From Rosistilla oblonga (GTDB lineage Bacteria > Planctomycetota > Planctomycetia > Pirellulales > Pirellulaceae), in contig NZ_CP036292.1 in assembly GCF_007751715.1 (NCBI RefSeq), forward strand, positions 6,021,339 through 6,085,338: 64,000 bases of DNA, read 5' to 3'. Numbering within the stretch: the first letter of the stretch is position 1; every line of letters begins with the position of its first letter. The translations under genes were made by a program, and so were the position numbers. Below the pieces are notes generated by a model. The model was given only the letters and a program-made list of their open reading frames with translations, was not told where the DNA came from and searched no databases. Shown piece by piece: positions 35,795 through 45,054 of this stretch.

Positions 35795-37519
35795 TCAACT
35801 CAGATAGATCCCGATCGCTACCGCAGCCAGCGCCGTGACAAACAGATCGCCGCGTGTAAAACGTCCGCTGCCGCCGTGCCATCTCAGAAAGCGAAGCATC
35901 GCTCCGGTCGGGCAACCGTAATGGCAGTAAGCCATCGGAACAAAAGCTGACACGACAAGCCCGACCACCGCGACACTCAGCGTCGCCCAGCCGGCGATCC
36001 GGATCACAAACGCATCAAACGGCTCGATCCCGACCAGGCTGATCGGCAGATGCTTCATCGCCACCACCACGACAAAGACCAACAGGAGCGCGGGGAGCAG
36101 ACGCAGCGAGCGGTCGATCCATCGCGGAAACTTCGCTCGCAACGGAACGCGGCGCAGCCAATCTTGAGCCGCTCCGAAGGGACACAGATGCGTGCAATAG
36201 ACCTGCCTTCCGGTGAAGATCGGACAGGCCAATGCCGCCGCGGTCAGCAGCACCAAGCCGGGCGCGACCTGCCAAGCGACGCCGTTCTGCGTCCAGCCGA
36301 CCAGCAAAGCTTGCGAGACCATGTCGGCGTTGATGAATCCCAAATAGACAATCAGCACGACTTGAAATCCGATCCGCAACCAACGCTTGCCTCGCAGATG
36401 CGTCAGCGCCAGCAAAAGAGCCAGCAGGACGACGATCGCAGTGCCGTAATCGCGCGGCGAAAAATCGTACCAACGCGGCGGTTCGGCCACCACGATCGGT
36501 TGTTCCGCCTGCACTTCCTCCGCCGTGTGGATCAACGCTTCGGCGACCTGAGTGCTCGTTTTGGTCGCTCCCGAAACCCCTTCGATCCCCGCGTCGACAA
36601 CATCCAGCTCCGCGATATCGGCTAGCGAAAACCCTTTGAAGATGTTGAAGAAGTACTCGTCTTCTTTGACATACCGCACGTACGGTTCGTTGTCAAAACT
36701 GTGTCGGATCGCCGCCCCGACGATCCGGTGCTCGGGATCCAACGCAACCAAGGTATCGGTCGGGCCCTGGTATCCGATCATGTTATCGGCATGAGGCGAA
36801 GTCCTCAGAACTTTGCCCACCTCAGCCCCTTGAGCGTCTTGCACGATTTGCAAACTCGGTTTCTGCGGATCGTCGGTCAAACCGGTCGCCTCGGGGAAAA
36901 ACGCTTTTGCTTCCTCGACGGTGATCGCCTCGGGAAACCGCGAAGACGGATTGGCGCCTCCCAACCGCCGCGCGATCCCGTCGATGATCGCCAGGCTGGT
37001 CAACGTCGCGCCGGAGACCGCGTCGACCTGCGGATGGCTGGCCGCTTGCCAATTCAGCCCGTTCAGACTGGTCATAAACCTTTCGTTCTCGACCACGTCG
37101 CGCGTATGCTCGCGAGTGTCGCCGCTGTGCAAAACCGACATCCCGAGAATTCGTTTGTCCGGCCCAAAGGCGAGCAACGTGTTGGTCGGGCCCGAAAATC
37201 CGATCACCCTGTCGGCTTCGGGAAACGTCTGGACGACAAAGCCCAACTCTTTTTCGTCGGCATCCAACACCGTCTGGCCGCCATGATCGGGATCCCACGG
37301 CCCCAGCGATTTGGCATCGGGGAACAATCCCGTCACCTGATCGACGACCAACGCCTGCACTCGATCGCCTCGCTGTTGCGCGACATACCAACGATGCTGA
37401 TGATGGATCGCCGCGATAATCACCAGGAACAAGATCACGCGGTAGGAATGCAGGGCGAGGGTTTGAAATCGTCCCGGACGCTCTCGCCGCGGGCGTTCAA
37501 CAATCGGTAGTTCGGTCAT
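35795..37519 (-). CDS. NosR-like membrane protein with two FMN-binding domains
   Basis: A 574-residue protein; ATG 37519 (MTELPIVERPRRERPG) is chosen because a basic stretch then leads into the first TM (about 28-46). Two extracytoplasmic FMN-binding domains follow (about 65-195 and 200-330), each with the flavinylation motif: SGATLTS and SGATKTST, where the second Thr would carry FMN by a phosphoester bond. The C-terminal half has about six TM segments with two cytoplasmic cysteine clusters, CTHLCPFGAAQDW and CHYGCPTGA (C-x3-CP), as in NosR/NapH-type electron-transfer proteins. The later 8-Cys ferredoxin domain of true NosR is not seen, and no nos genes are adjacent, so it more likely serves a general flavin-based extracytoplasmic electron transfer. 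An ApbE flavin transferase would be needed from elsewhere in the genome. Confidence 0.85.
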   Translation of the reverse strand: MTELPIVERPRRERPGRFQTLALHSYRVILFLVIIAAIHHQHRWYVAQQRGDRVQALVVDQVTGLFPDAKSLGPWDPDHGGQTVLDADEKELGFVVQTFPEADRVIGFSGPTNTLLAFGPDKRILGMSVLHSGDTREHTRDVVENERFMTSLNGLNWQAASHPQVDAVSGATLTSLAIIDGIARRLGGANPSSRFPEAITVEEAKAFFPEATGLTDDPQKPSLQIVQDAQGAEVGKVLRTSPHADNMIGYQGPTDTLVALDPEHRIVGAAIRHSFDNEPYVRYVKEDEYFFNIFKGFSLADIAELDVVDAGIEGVSGATKTSTQVAEALIHTAEEVQAEQPIVVAEPPRWYDFSPRDYGTAIVVLLALLLALTHLRGKRWLRIGFQVVLIVYLGFINADMVSQALLVGWTQNGVAWQVAPGLVLLTAAALACPIFTGRQVYCTHLCPFGAAQDWLRRVPLRAKFPRWIDRSLRLLPALLLVFVVVVAMKHLPISLVGIEPFDAFVIRIAGWATLSVAVVGLVVSAFVPMAYCHYGCPTGAMLRFLRWHGGSGRFTRGDLFVTALAAVAIGIYLS

Positions 37520-37768
37520 GCGTAATCGAAGCTCGTCGCCGGGAATTGCTTGTTTGGAGGAATGCCATACGGCATAATGGCGGGCAAATGAAGGCCAACA
37601 CGAGGCCGCTGCGGGCCCGCAGTCTACCATAAATCGCTTGGGAGACTTGAGGCGTGATACCGCCACTCACACGGCCCGCACCTTCCGTCCCCGTTCCTCG
37701 CTAAAAATCCAGCCAGGCACAGCGTCCCTTTGCGACGCTTCCTTTCCCCAATCGATAAACCTTCCATC

Positions 37769-40700
37769 ATGCAGCACTATCGCACCTCGATCGCCTTGCT
37801 TTGTTGGATCGCTTGCGCGCGGTCCGTTTTCGCGGAAACATCGATCATCGAATCGCAGCGTCAATTGCCGATCGCCTACCAGGCGGACGTCGTTGTCGTG
37901 GGCGGAACGACCGGAGCCGTCTCGGCCGCGATCGCCGCTGCCGAACAAGGAGCGTCGGTCTTCCTCGCCGCACCGCGACCCTATCTCGGCGAAGACGTCA
38001 CCGGAACGCTGCGATTGTGGTTGGAACCGGGCGAAGAACCCGAGTTGCCGCTGGAACACAAGCTGTTCGATGTGGCTCCAAGACCGAGCCTGTGGGCTGG
38101 CCGCTTGCCGTTTAAATATGAAGCCGACATCGCCGCCGATCGCGCCCACGCCGAGACCAAACCAGCATCGCGGTTGACCGACGGCCGGATGGGCAACGCC
38201 GTCAACGATTCGATTCAGTTCAACGACACGGTCACGATCGTCGCCGAACTCGAAGGGCTCAAGCGAGTCAAGGAACTCCATCTGCTGGCCTATCAACGCA
38301 CCGGCGTCTTCGAAGTCGCTCAGATGCAGGTCTGGACCTCTCCCAACGGCAAACTGTGGCGAGACCTCGGCGTCGTCGCCAACAACCAGCTCGATGGCGG
38401 CGTCAACGAAAACAATGGCGTCGACCTCGCCTTGCCGATCAAACAGCCCTGCCGTTTCATCAAAGTCACGGTGCAAAAGACGGAGCAGTCCGAGCGGATG
38501 CTGTTGGGCGAATTGGTGATCCTGGAAGATCAACCCGAGACCAAACAAACGACCAAACGACAAGCTCCCACACCGATGCAAGTGAAGTATGCGTTGGACC
38601 AAGCCTTGATCGATGCGGGCGTCAAATTCCTGTACGGTTCCCCCGTGACCGACGTCTTGCGCGACGAGCAGGGACAACTGGCGGGGATCGTGATGGCCAA
38701 CCGGGCTGGCCGCCAAGCCGTCAAAGCGCCGGTGATCATCGACGCCACGATGCGAGGCACCACCGCTCGGATCGCCGGCGCCAAGTGTCTTCCCTACCCC
38801 AGCGGTCGACAGACGTTTCAACGCGTCGTCGTCGGCGGCGAGCTTGAGCCACAGCCTGGCATGACACTGACCTCTCCCGGCGTCGAATTTGGCACGCGCG
38901 ATGGACTGCATGAATTACAGGTCGTGACGATGGAAGTCGACATGCCCGATGGCAGCTTCGGCTCCTTCGCCGCTGCCGAACAACAGCTCCGCGACGCAAC
39001 CTTCTCGGCCCAGCTGGTCGATGAATCCGACTTCGCCTTCCAAATTCCACCCGATCCGATCGTCTCGGCCATCGCGGTTGAGGATGCTTCGTTCGATCCT
39101 GCCACGCTCGACTTGAAAGCGTGTCAGCCCGACGGCTTGGATCGCATCTATGTTCTCGGCGGCGCCGCCGGTGTCTCGCGGTCTGCGGCTCACGATTTGA
39201 TGCGGCCGCTGAATCTGATCCGTTTGGGACAACGCGTCGGTCAAGCTGCCTACGCAGCGGCGAAAGCCAAACCAACAAGCGGCGAGATCGTTGTCGCCAG
39301 CAGCATCGACGCGGACGCGAGCCGATTGGTCGACGTGCGTGAATTCCTGCAAGGTGCACGACCAACCGATGAAGATCTACCAACGGTCAACTCTCCCGAG
39401 CGCAGTCTGCCCATCCTGGGAACCTACGACGTCGTGGTCGTTGGCGGCGGCACCGGCGGAGCGCCCGCTGGCATCGGCGCGGGCCGGCGCGGTTCGAAAA
39501 CACTGGTTATCGAATATCAAGATCACCTGGGAGGCGTGGGAACGCTGGGCCTGATCAGCAGTTATTACCACGGATATCGCAAGGGATTTACAGCCGAAGT
39601 CGATAAGGGAGTCGCCGCGTTGGGCGGACCGAAGCGGCATGGCGGCTGGAATCCCGTGACCAAACGAGAGTACTGGCGTCGCGAAGTCCGCGCCGCCGGG
39701 TGCGACATCTGGTTCTCGACCCTTGGCGTCGGCACGCTGGTGAGCGGCGAATTTGTCAAAGGCGTTGTCGTCGCAACGCCAACCGGCCGCGGCGTCGTGC
39801 TGGCCAAAACGGTCGTCGATTCGACGGGCAACGCCGATGTCGCCGCAGCGGCTGGCGCCGAAACGATCACGACGTCGTCGGATCATGTAGCGATGCAGGG
39901 AACCGGCCTGTCGCCGCGAGCCCTCGGAACCGGTTACACCAACACCGACTACTCGTTCTCGGACGATTCCGATCCTGTCGACCAATGGCGAATGATCGTC
40001 TCGGCGCGACGCAAGTTTAAAAACAGCTACGACATCTCGCCGTTTATCGATTCGCGCGAACGACGGCGGATCGCGGGCGAAGTCTTCATCACGCCCCTGG
40101 ATCTGATGAACCAGCGGAAGTATTCCGATACGATCGCGATGCACCAGAGCAACTTCGACACGCACGGCTACACCGTCCATCCCGTCTTCTTGATCAACTT
40201 CCCCGACAAGAAACAGATGACCGTGCCGGTCCCGTACCGAGCGCTGTTGCCAAAAGATCTCGATGGCATCTTGGTTACCGGATTGGGGATCAGTGCCCAC
40301 CGCGACGCGATGCCGATCCTGCGAATGCAACCCTGCGTGCAGAACCAAGGTTATGCAGCCGGCATCGCGGCTTCGATGGCGGCGGAAGAAAACTCATCGA
40401 CCCGTTCGATCGACCTCAGCGCATTGCAAAAGCACCTTGTCGAAATCGGCTCGCTGGAATCGGAGGTCTTGAGCCACCAGGATTCGCAGCCCGCCGCCGC
40501 GGACGTGCTCGCTGCCGCCGTCGAATCGGTCGTCCACGATTATCGTGGCCTCTCGGTGATCCTGGATCAAAGCGAAGCCGCCCTGCCGCAGCTGCGAACC
40601 GCCTTTGCGGCCGCCGACAACGACGAGCACAAGGTGGTTTATGCGAACCTGCTGGGAATGCTCGGCGATCCGACCGGCAGCGACGTGCTGGCCGATCTGA

Positions 40701-41167
40701 TTCGGAAATCGGAGTGGGACGAAGGCTGGAACTTCCGCGGCATGGGGCAATACGGCGGCAGCATCTCGCGACTCGATTCGCACATCATCGCGTTGGGGAA
40801 ATCGGGAGACGACGACGCGCTGGCGACGATCCTGGAAAAGGTGAACCAGTTGGATGCGTCGAAAGAGTTCTCGCATCACCGCGCCGTCGCGATGGCGTTG
40901 GAGACGATCGGCGATCCGAAAGCGGCTGAGCCACTGGCCCAGCTGTTGCGAAAACCCGGCATGATGGGGCACGCGATCACCGACATCAACGCAACGGCCA
41001 GCACTTCGGGGAATGAAACCCGCAGCCAACCGCTCCGCGAAATCATCCTCGCCCGAGCGTTGTACCGCTGTGGCGATCATGAAGGGCTTGGCCAACAGAT
41101 CCTCAACACGTACAAAAAGGATCTGCGGGGCCTGTTTGCCAAGCATGCCACCGCCGTGCTTCAATAG
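37769..41167 (+). CDS. Secreted tandem FAD-dependent oxidoreductase with discoidin-like and HEAT-like parts
   Basis: A 1132-residue protein. ATG 37769 begins a signal peptide, MQHYRTSIALLCWIACARSVFA, cleaved before ETSIIES. A first FAD/NAD(P)-binding fold starts at about 32 (ADVVVVGGTTGAVSAAIAAAEQG). It is interrupted at about 125-255 by an F5/8-type C (discoidin-like) insert (TKPASRLTDGRMGNAV, RTGVFEVAQMQVWTSPNG, CRFIKVTVQKTE), then continues (IVMANRAGRQAVKAPVIIDATM). A second complete FAD domain starts at about 550 (YDVVVVGGGTGGAPAGIGAGRRG, DHLGGVGTLG). The last 200 residues are helical with HEAT-like repeats (LAAAVESVVHDYRGLSV, ALETIGDPKAAEPLAQLLR). Planctomycetes have many such FAD-dependent oxidoreductases of unknown substrate; a sugar or aromatic substrate is possible. 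It lies 36 bp before hisI. Confidence 0.82.
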   Translation: MQHYRTSIALLCWIACARSVFAETSIIESQRQLPIAYQADVVVVGGTTGAVSAAIAAAEQGASVFLAAPRPYLGEDVTGTLRLWLEPGEEPELPLEHKLFDVAPRPSLWAGRLPFKYEADIAADRAHAETKPASRLTDGRMGNAVNDSIQFNDTVTIVAELEGLKRVKELHLLAYQRTGVFEVAQMQVWTSPNGKLWRDLGVVANNQLDGGVNENNGVDLALPIKQPCRFIKVTVQKTEQSERMLLGELVILEDQPETKQTTKRQAPTPMQVKYALDQALIDAGVKFLYGSPVTDVLRDEQGQLAGIVMANRAGRQAVKAPVIIDATMRGTTARIAGAKCLPYPSGRQTFQRVVVGGELEPQPGMTLTSPGVEFGTRDGLHELQVVTMEVDMPDGSFGSFAAAEQQLRDATFSAQLVDESDFAFQIPPDPIVSAIAVEDASFDPATLDLKACQPDGLDRIYVLGGAAGVSRSAAHDLMRPLNLIRLGQRVGQAAYAAAKAKPTSGEIVVASSIDADASRLVDVREFLQGARPTDEDLPTVNSPERSLPILGTYDVVVVGGGTGGAPAGIGAGRRGSKTLVIEYQDHLGGVGTLGLISSYYHGYRKGFTAEVDKGVAALGGPKRHGGWNPVTKREYWRREVRAAGCDIWFSTLGVGTLVSGEFVKGVVVATPTGRGVVLAKTVVDSTGNADVAAAAGAETITTSSDHVAMQGTGLSPRALGTGYTNTDYSFSDDSDPVDQWRMIVSARRKFKNSYDISPFIDSRERRRIAGEVFITPLDLMNQRKYSDTIAMHQSNFDTHGYTVHPVFLINFPDKKQMTVPVPYRALLPKDLDGILVTGLGISAHRDAMPILRMQPCVQNQGYAAGIAASMAAEENSSTRSIDLSALQKHLVEIGSLESEVLSHQDSQPAAADVLAAAVESVVHDYRGLSVILDQSEAALPQLRTAFAAADNDEHKVVYANLLGMLGDPTGSDVLADLIRKSEWDEGWNFRGMGQYGGSISRLDSHIIALGKSGDDDALATILEKVNQLDASKEFSHHRAVAMALETIGDPKAAEPLAQLLRKPGMMGHAITDINATASTSGNETRSQPLREIILARALYRCGDHEGLGQQILNTYKKDLRGLFAKHATAVLQ

Positions 41168-41203
41168 AATGACTTGCTTGCGATCCCTGCTCGAGGAACT
41201 CCA

Positions 41204-41617
41204 ATGACCGACGCCCCCGCCATTCCTGACTTCTCGCGCGGCGTCGATGGCCTGCTGCCAGCAATCGCTCAGGATGCTGACAACGGCCGCGTCTTGATGC
41301 TCGCCTGGATGAATCCCCAGGCGTGGGAAGAGACATTGGAGACGGGGCAAGCGACCTACTGGAGTCGCAGCCGCGGCCAGTTGTGGCGCAAAGGAGAGAC
41401 CAGCGGTCATCGTCAACGCGTGACCGAGATCCGCGTCGACTGCGATGCCGATACGATTCTGTTGAGCGTCGAGCAGACGGGAGCCGCCTGCCACGATGGC
41501 TTTGCCAGCTGTTTCTATCGCGCGATTCAAACCGATGGCACGGCGAAGGTCGCCGATTCACGCTTGGTGGACCCCAACGATGTTTACGGAAAAGGCAGCG
41601 ACGCACCCTCCGCGTGA
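41204..41617 (+). CDS. hisI: Phosphoribosyl-AMP cyclohydrolase
   Basis: A 137-residue enzyme of histidine biosynthesis that opens the adenine ring of phosphoribosyl-AMP. The match is complete: [26 protein letters not shown], the [23 protein letters not shown] block, the Mg-binding DCDADTILL triple Asp, and the zinc Cys residues in [21 protein letters not shown] lies 7-8 nt before ATG 41204. It is a stand-alone HisI without the HisE pyrophosphohydrolase domain. No other his gene is adjacent. Its 3' end overlaps the next membrane protein gene by 38 bp. Confidence 0.96.
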   Translation: MTDAPAIPDFSRGVDGLLPAIAQDADNGRVLMLAWMNPQAWEETLETGQATYWSRSRGQLWRKGETSGHRQRVTEIRVDCDADTILLSVEQTGAACHDGFASCFYRAIQTDGTAKVADSRLVDPNDVYGKGSDAPSA

Positions 41618-42056
41618 TCGCACCAGCAACGACAACCCCGCCGCGCGACGCGTTCGGTTTGTCCTCGCCGTGGCGGCGATCGGTTTGTTGAACCTCAGCT
41701 TCACGGCAATGGTCGCGTTCAATGGCGATGCGTCGGCGACAAAGGCCAGCCTGCTGTTCCTGGGATATCTCGCCCTGCAAGCGATTCTGATCATCCAGCT
41801 GGCGAAATTGCTGTATCGCCAACACGGAGTCCGCCAGTTGCGATTTGGCGTTTCCGCCCTGATGATCCTGACAGCGATCTGCGCCCTGCCGATGGGCGTC
41901 GTGCGGATCGCGATGACCGGCGGCTCGGCAGCTCGCGCCGACTGGGCGTTCTACTACGGTTTGACCTTGGTTTTCGCTCTCTTTCCGCTGCTGGTGGTCT
42001 GCGAAGCGGGATGGGTTTGGCGCGCGGCAGTTCGCAAACGACGGCAAAGTCGTTAA
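41580..42056 (+). CDS. Small membrane protein of unknown function
   Basis: A 158-residue protein with a hydrophilic N-terminus (about 20 residues) and four hydrophobic segments ([80 protein letters not shown]) and a basic C-terminus RKRRQSR. The frame is open upstream inside hisI; ATG 41580 overlaps hisI by 38 bp in another frame, and no better start without overlap exists before the first TM. I do not recognise the family. The overlap with hisI implies co-transcription but no functional link is evident. Confidence 0.6.
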   Translation: MFTEKAATHPPRDRTSNDNPAARRVRFVLAVAAIGLLNLSFTAMVAFNGDASATKASLLFLGYLALQAILIIQLAKLLYRQHGVRQLRFGVSALMILTAICALPMGVVRIAMTGGSAARADWAFYYGLTLVFALFPLLVVCEAGWVWRAAVRKRRQSR

Positions 42057-42196
42057 GCTGTTCGTCGTCCGAACGCGATTCCCAACCGCCAGCAAAAGCC
42101 CCCGCGATGGGCGTCGCTGGCCCACGGAAACGTTCCGACGAACTTCCCACCTATTTAGCCAACCCCAAAAACTTCCCGACGATCTAGGAATCAACG

Positions 42197-42661
42197 ATGA
42201 GTGCCGAAGCGAATTTGGAAAAACTGAACCTGGAACTTCCCCCAGCTCCCAAACCAGCTGGCGTCTACAAGCCTTGCGTCATCGTGGGCAACATGGCCTA
42301 CCTGTCGGGACACGGTCCTCTGAAACCCGATGGCAACCTGATCGTCGGCCGACTGGGCGAAGACATGGATCTCGAAGCCGGTTATGCCGCAGCGCGTCAA
42401 GTCGGCCTGACTCTGCTCGCATCGATCAAAGCCAACTTGGGCAGCCTGGATCGCGTGAAGCGCGTGGTCAAAGCTCTGGCGTTGGTTCGTTGCACCGATG
42501 CGTTCGACCAACAACCGGCTGTCGTCAACGGTTTCAGCGAACTGTTCCGCGAAGTCTTTGGCGAAGAGTTTGGCGTGGGCGCTCGCAGCGCGATGGGAAC
42601 CAACGCGTTGCCCGGCGGCATCGCGGTTGAAATCGAAGTGATCCTCGAAATCGAAGCCTAA
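42197..42661 (+). CDS. RidA/YjgF-YER057c-UK114 family protein
   Basis: A 154-residue protein of the RidA superfamily, which hydrolyses reactive enamine/imine intermediates made by PLP enzymes. Matching elements are YKPCVIVGNMAYLSGHGPLKPDG, GYAAARQVGLTLLASIKANLG, DRVKRVVKALALVRC, PAVVNGFSELFREVFG, GARSAMGTNALPGGIAVEIEVIL. The canonical RidA Arg105 sits in an R-x-x-V-x-V-x-x-LP context; here the corresponding segment reads ARSAMGTNALPGG, so the catalytic Arg is probably conserved. It is longer than E. coli RidA (128), as in the YoaB/UK114-like subgroup. Starts at ATG 42197 behind AGGAA. hemC follows 11 bp later. Confidence 0.88.
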   Translation: MSAEANLEKLNLELPPAPKPAGVYKPCVIVGNMAYLSGHGPLKPDGNLIVGRLGEDMDLEAGYAAARQVGLTLLASIKANLGSLDRVKRVVKALALVRCTDAFDQQPAVVNGFSELFREVFGEEFGVGARSAMGTNALPGGIAVEIEVILEIEA

Positions 42662-42672
42662 GGCGATATTTG

Positions 42673-43602
42673 ATGACATCCGAAACTCCGCGCACCATCC
42701 GATTAGCAACTCGACAAAGTCCACTCGCTTTGTGGCAGGCGAATTGGGTCTCCGATCGCCTGACCGAAGCCGGACATCAGGTCGAGTTGATTCTATTGAC
42801 GACGCGGGGTGATGTCGATCAACGCCCGATCGACGGCGCATCGGCTGTCGGAATGTTCACAAAAGGAATCCAACGGTCGGTGTTGGCGGAAGAATCCGAT
42901 GTGGCGATTCACAGTTTGAAAGATCTTCCGACCGCGCCGACGCCCGGATTGACTCTGATCGCCACGCCGCCGCGGGCTCCGGTTCGCGACTGCTTGATCA
43001 GCCGTGGCGACAAGAAACTGGACGAACTGGCAGCGGGAGCGATCGTCGGCACGGGCAGCCGCCGCCGCGAAGCCCAGCTGCGCCACCTGCGTCCCGACCT
43101 CGAAGTCCGTTCGATCCGCGGCAATGTGGAAACGCGACTCGAGAAGCTCGATTCGGGCGAATACGACGCGATCATCTTGGCCGAAGCTGGCTTGCAGCGG
43201 CTGGAGATGCACACGCGGATCACCGAAGCGTTGCCGCCAGAAAAGATGCTGCCGGCACCTGGGCAGGGTTCTCTGGGAATCGAAATCCGCACCGACGACG
43301 GATTCTGCTGCACCGCTCTGTCGGCTCTGAACGACCCCGACACCCACGCCTCGGTCACCGCCGAACGGACGCTGATGCTGACGCTCGAAGGTGGCTGCCT
43401 GGCACCGATCGGGACCTACGGCCGAATCGTCTCGGGGCAACTGCATCTAGACGCCGTCGTCGTCTCGCGCGATGGCAAGCAGCGACTCTACACCCACGGC
43501 GTCGCGCCACCCGAAGAAGCGATGACGCTCGCGCGGCAACTGGCCGAGGAACTGCTGCAACAAGGCGCCGCGGCAATCATCCAAGAGCAACGCGACGAAT
43601 AG
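42673..43602 (+). CDS. hemC: Hydroxymethylbilane synthase (porphobilinogen deaminase)
   Basis: A 309-residue enzyme polymerising four porphobilinogen units to hydroxymethylbilane in tetrapyrrole synthesis. Motifs: IRLATRQSPLALWQA, GMFTKGIQRSVL, DVAIHSLKDLPT (catalytic Asp region), GTGSRRREAQLRHLRPDL and SIRGNVETRLEKLDSGEYD (cofactor and substrate Arg), LPAPGQGSLGIE, and LEGGCLAPIGTYG with the Cys that holds the dipyrromethane cofactor. The start is ATG 42673; an in-frame TTG at 42670 directly precedes it. Co-oriented with the RidA gene 11 bp upstream. Length and motifs are normal. Confidence 0.97.
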   Translation: MTSETPRTIRLATRQSPLALWQANWVSDRLTEAGHQVELILLTTRGDVDQRPIDGASAVGMFTKGIQRSVLAEESDVAIHSLKDLPTAPTPGLTLIATPPRAPVRDCLISRGDKKLDELAAGAIVGTGSRRREAQLRHLRPDLEVRSIRGNVETRLEKLDSGEYDAIILAEAGLQRLEMHTRITEALPPEKMLPAPGQGSLGIEIRTDDGFCCTALSALNDPDTHASVTAERTLMLTLEGGCLAPIGTYGRIVSGQLHLDAVVVSRDGKQRLYTHGVAPPEEAMTLARQLAEELLQQGAAAIIQEQRDE

Positions 43603-43804
43603 CCGTCTTCGATTCTTCGCGAGTTCGGCTTCGTTTCAACGCCTGCAGCAATGCGGTGGAAAAGCTATCGCGGTGTAAGTGATGGCGAGCTGCGCCTGGT
43701 AGAATTTGTCCAACGCGCCAGCTGATGGTTCTTCGCTTGGTCGTTTGCCAGGTGCAAGTCGCTTGCGACCGTCGAGTCTCCGACAGTGCCAGAAACGAGG
43801 TACC

Positions 43805-44446
43805 ATGATTCGCCCAACATCCCAGCGTCGACTCCGGATCATTGGGCTGATCGTCACCGCGGCGGCGATTCCGTTGTCGTTTGTCGCCGCACCTTATCCC
43901 AACGAACTCGTGCTACAGCATATCCCGACAGCGGTTGGAATCGGGCTGCTGACGGTTGCCGTCGTCCGTTATCACCCGTCGCGAAGTTCGTACATCTGCT
44001 GCCTGACGTTCCTTTGGCTGCATATCATCGGGGCTCGATGGATCTACTCGTTTGTCCCATACGACGATGCAGTGAAGATGTTTACCGGGCATACGATCTC
44101 GGAGACATTCGGCTGGCAACGCAACCACTACGACCGCCTGGTCCACTTCGCTTCGGGTGCACTTGGGATGGCCCCCATCTCACATCTTCTTCAGTCGTGG
44201 TGTCGCATCGCACCCGCGGCAGCAGCGATCCTGGCGATGGCGTGCGTCCTTGCCATCGGAGCCGCCTATGAGATTCTCGAGTGGCAGATCGCGATGCTCT
44301 TCTCACCCGAGATGGCCGAATCGTACAACGGGCAACAGGGAGACATTTGGGATGCACAAAAAGACTTGGCCCTGGCGTGGCTCGGTGCCGTCGTCGTGAT
44401 TCCAATGATCTATCGCTGGAATCCAACTTCACAAGATCTGCGGTAA
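43805..44446 (+). CDS. DUF2238 (YjdF-like) membrane protein
   Basis: A 213-residue inner-membrane protein with about six hydrophobic segments. ATG 43805 is preceded by GAGGT; the frame is open upstream to 43706 without coding character. Family hallmarks are HIIGARWIYSFVPYDD, the W-Q-R-N-H-Y-D-R-L-V-H-F stretch, and GAAYEILEWQIAMLF with an NGQQGDIWDAQKDLALAWLGA loop near the C-terminus. These acidic and His residues are conserved in DUF2238 and suggest a metal or substrate site in the membrane; function is not known. It is separated from hemC by 202 bp and is likely monocistronic. Confidence 0.88.
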   Translation: MIRPTSQRRLRIIGLIVTAAAIPLSFVAAPYPNELVLQHIPTAVGIGLLTVAVVRYHPSRSSYICCLTFLWLHIIGARWIYSFVPYDDAVKMFTGHTISETFGWQRNHYDRLVHFASGALGMAPISHLLQSWCRIAPAAAAILAMACVLAIGAAYEILEWQIAMLFSPEMAESYNGQQGDIWDAQKDLALAWLGAVVVIPMIYRWNPTSQDLR

Positions 44447-45054
44447 CTCGCGATGCAACGATCGCCCTGAAGCATGCCCACCACATAGCCCGGTGCCGTA
44501 ACCACCTTCTCAAACGATCGATCTATTTAAGATCGGTCTATAGTAAGATCGGATGCGTCGACTAGCGAGCAGGCAGCAAACCGGCACGCGACCTTTCTCT
44601 TCGACAGTGCCATACGCTTTCACATTGGGCCTCTCTCTCAACAGCCGAGCATACAAAGGCATTCAAAGCGAAGACGCAAGCAATCGCGAACAGAACCTTG
44701 AACACTTATTCGTTGAAAGAGGCCCCCCGCAGCGACAATTCTCAGTAACCTCATTTGCTTCGCGAGCTCCCCGCTTGCTTCGTATTCGCACCGCTAAGCG
44801 ATTCTCTCGAGTCTTGAACGAGCCCCTTTGCCGCCCGTCCTGCCTGTCCGGAGACAACCATCGGAAGGGAACCGAGTTTCGCTTGGCAATTACCACCGCA
44901 AGTCGCCCCTCTTTTGGATCGCGTCACAATCGATCTTGTCCGATTTACTCGACCACGATTGTTTGAAACGACCGTGGCGACGGATTATGCTGAACCGATC
45001 GGGCGGATGCCCCGAAAGTCAACTTTTCATAATGACCTGGAGTCAGCCCACGCC
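44447..45054. other. 608-bp region without a convincing gene
   Basis: A frame of 137 codons (44553-44966) has no start signal, no recognisable product and an arginine/serine-rich composition, so I do not call it. Two 60-base blocks I counted (44641 and 44701) are 47-50% GC, well below the coding surroundings. A TAAGATCGG direct repeat occurs at 44528-44536 and 44544-44552. The promoter of the acidic HTH protein should lie here. Confidence 0.5.
44523..44552 (-). promoter_or_regulatory. TACTATA/TAAATAG motif with direct repeat, candidate operator
   Basis: On the minus strand TACTATA and TAAATAG are separated by 9 nt; the same heptamers occur at 18672-18687 on the plus strand. TATAGT at 44539-44544 resembles a -10 box for plus-strand transcription. 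TAAGATCGG repeats with a 16-nt period (44528 and 44544). Confidence 0.3.

Noticed and set aside
37667-38911. 414-codon minus-strand frame
   Set aside because: Antisense to the FAD oxidoreductase, no start signal.
44553-44966. 137-codon frame in the 608-bp gap
   Set aside because: No ribosome binding site, Arg/Ser-rich composition, lower GC than genes; treated as non-coding.
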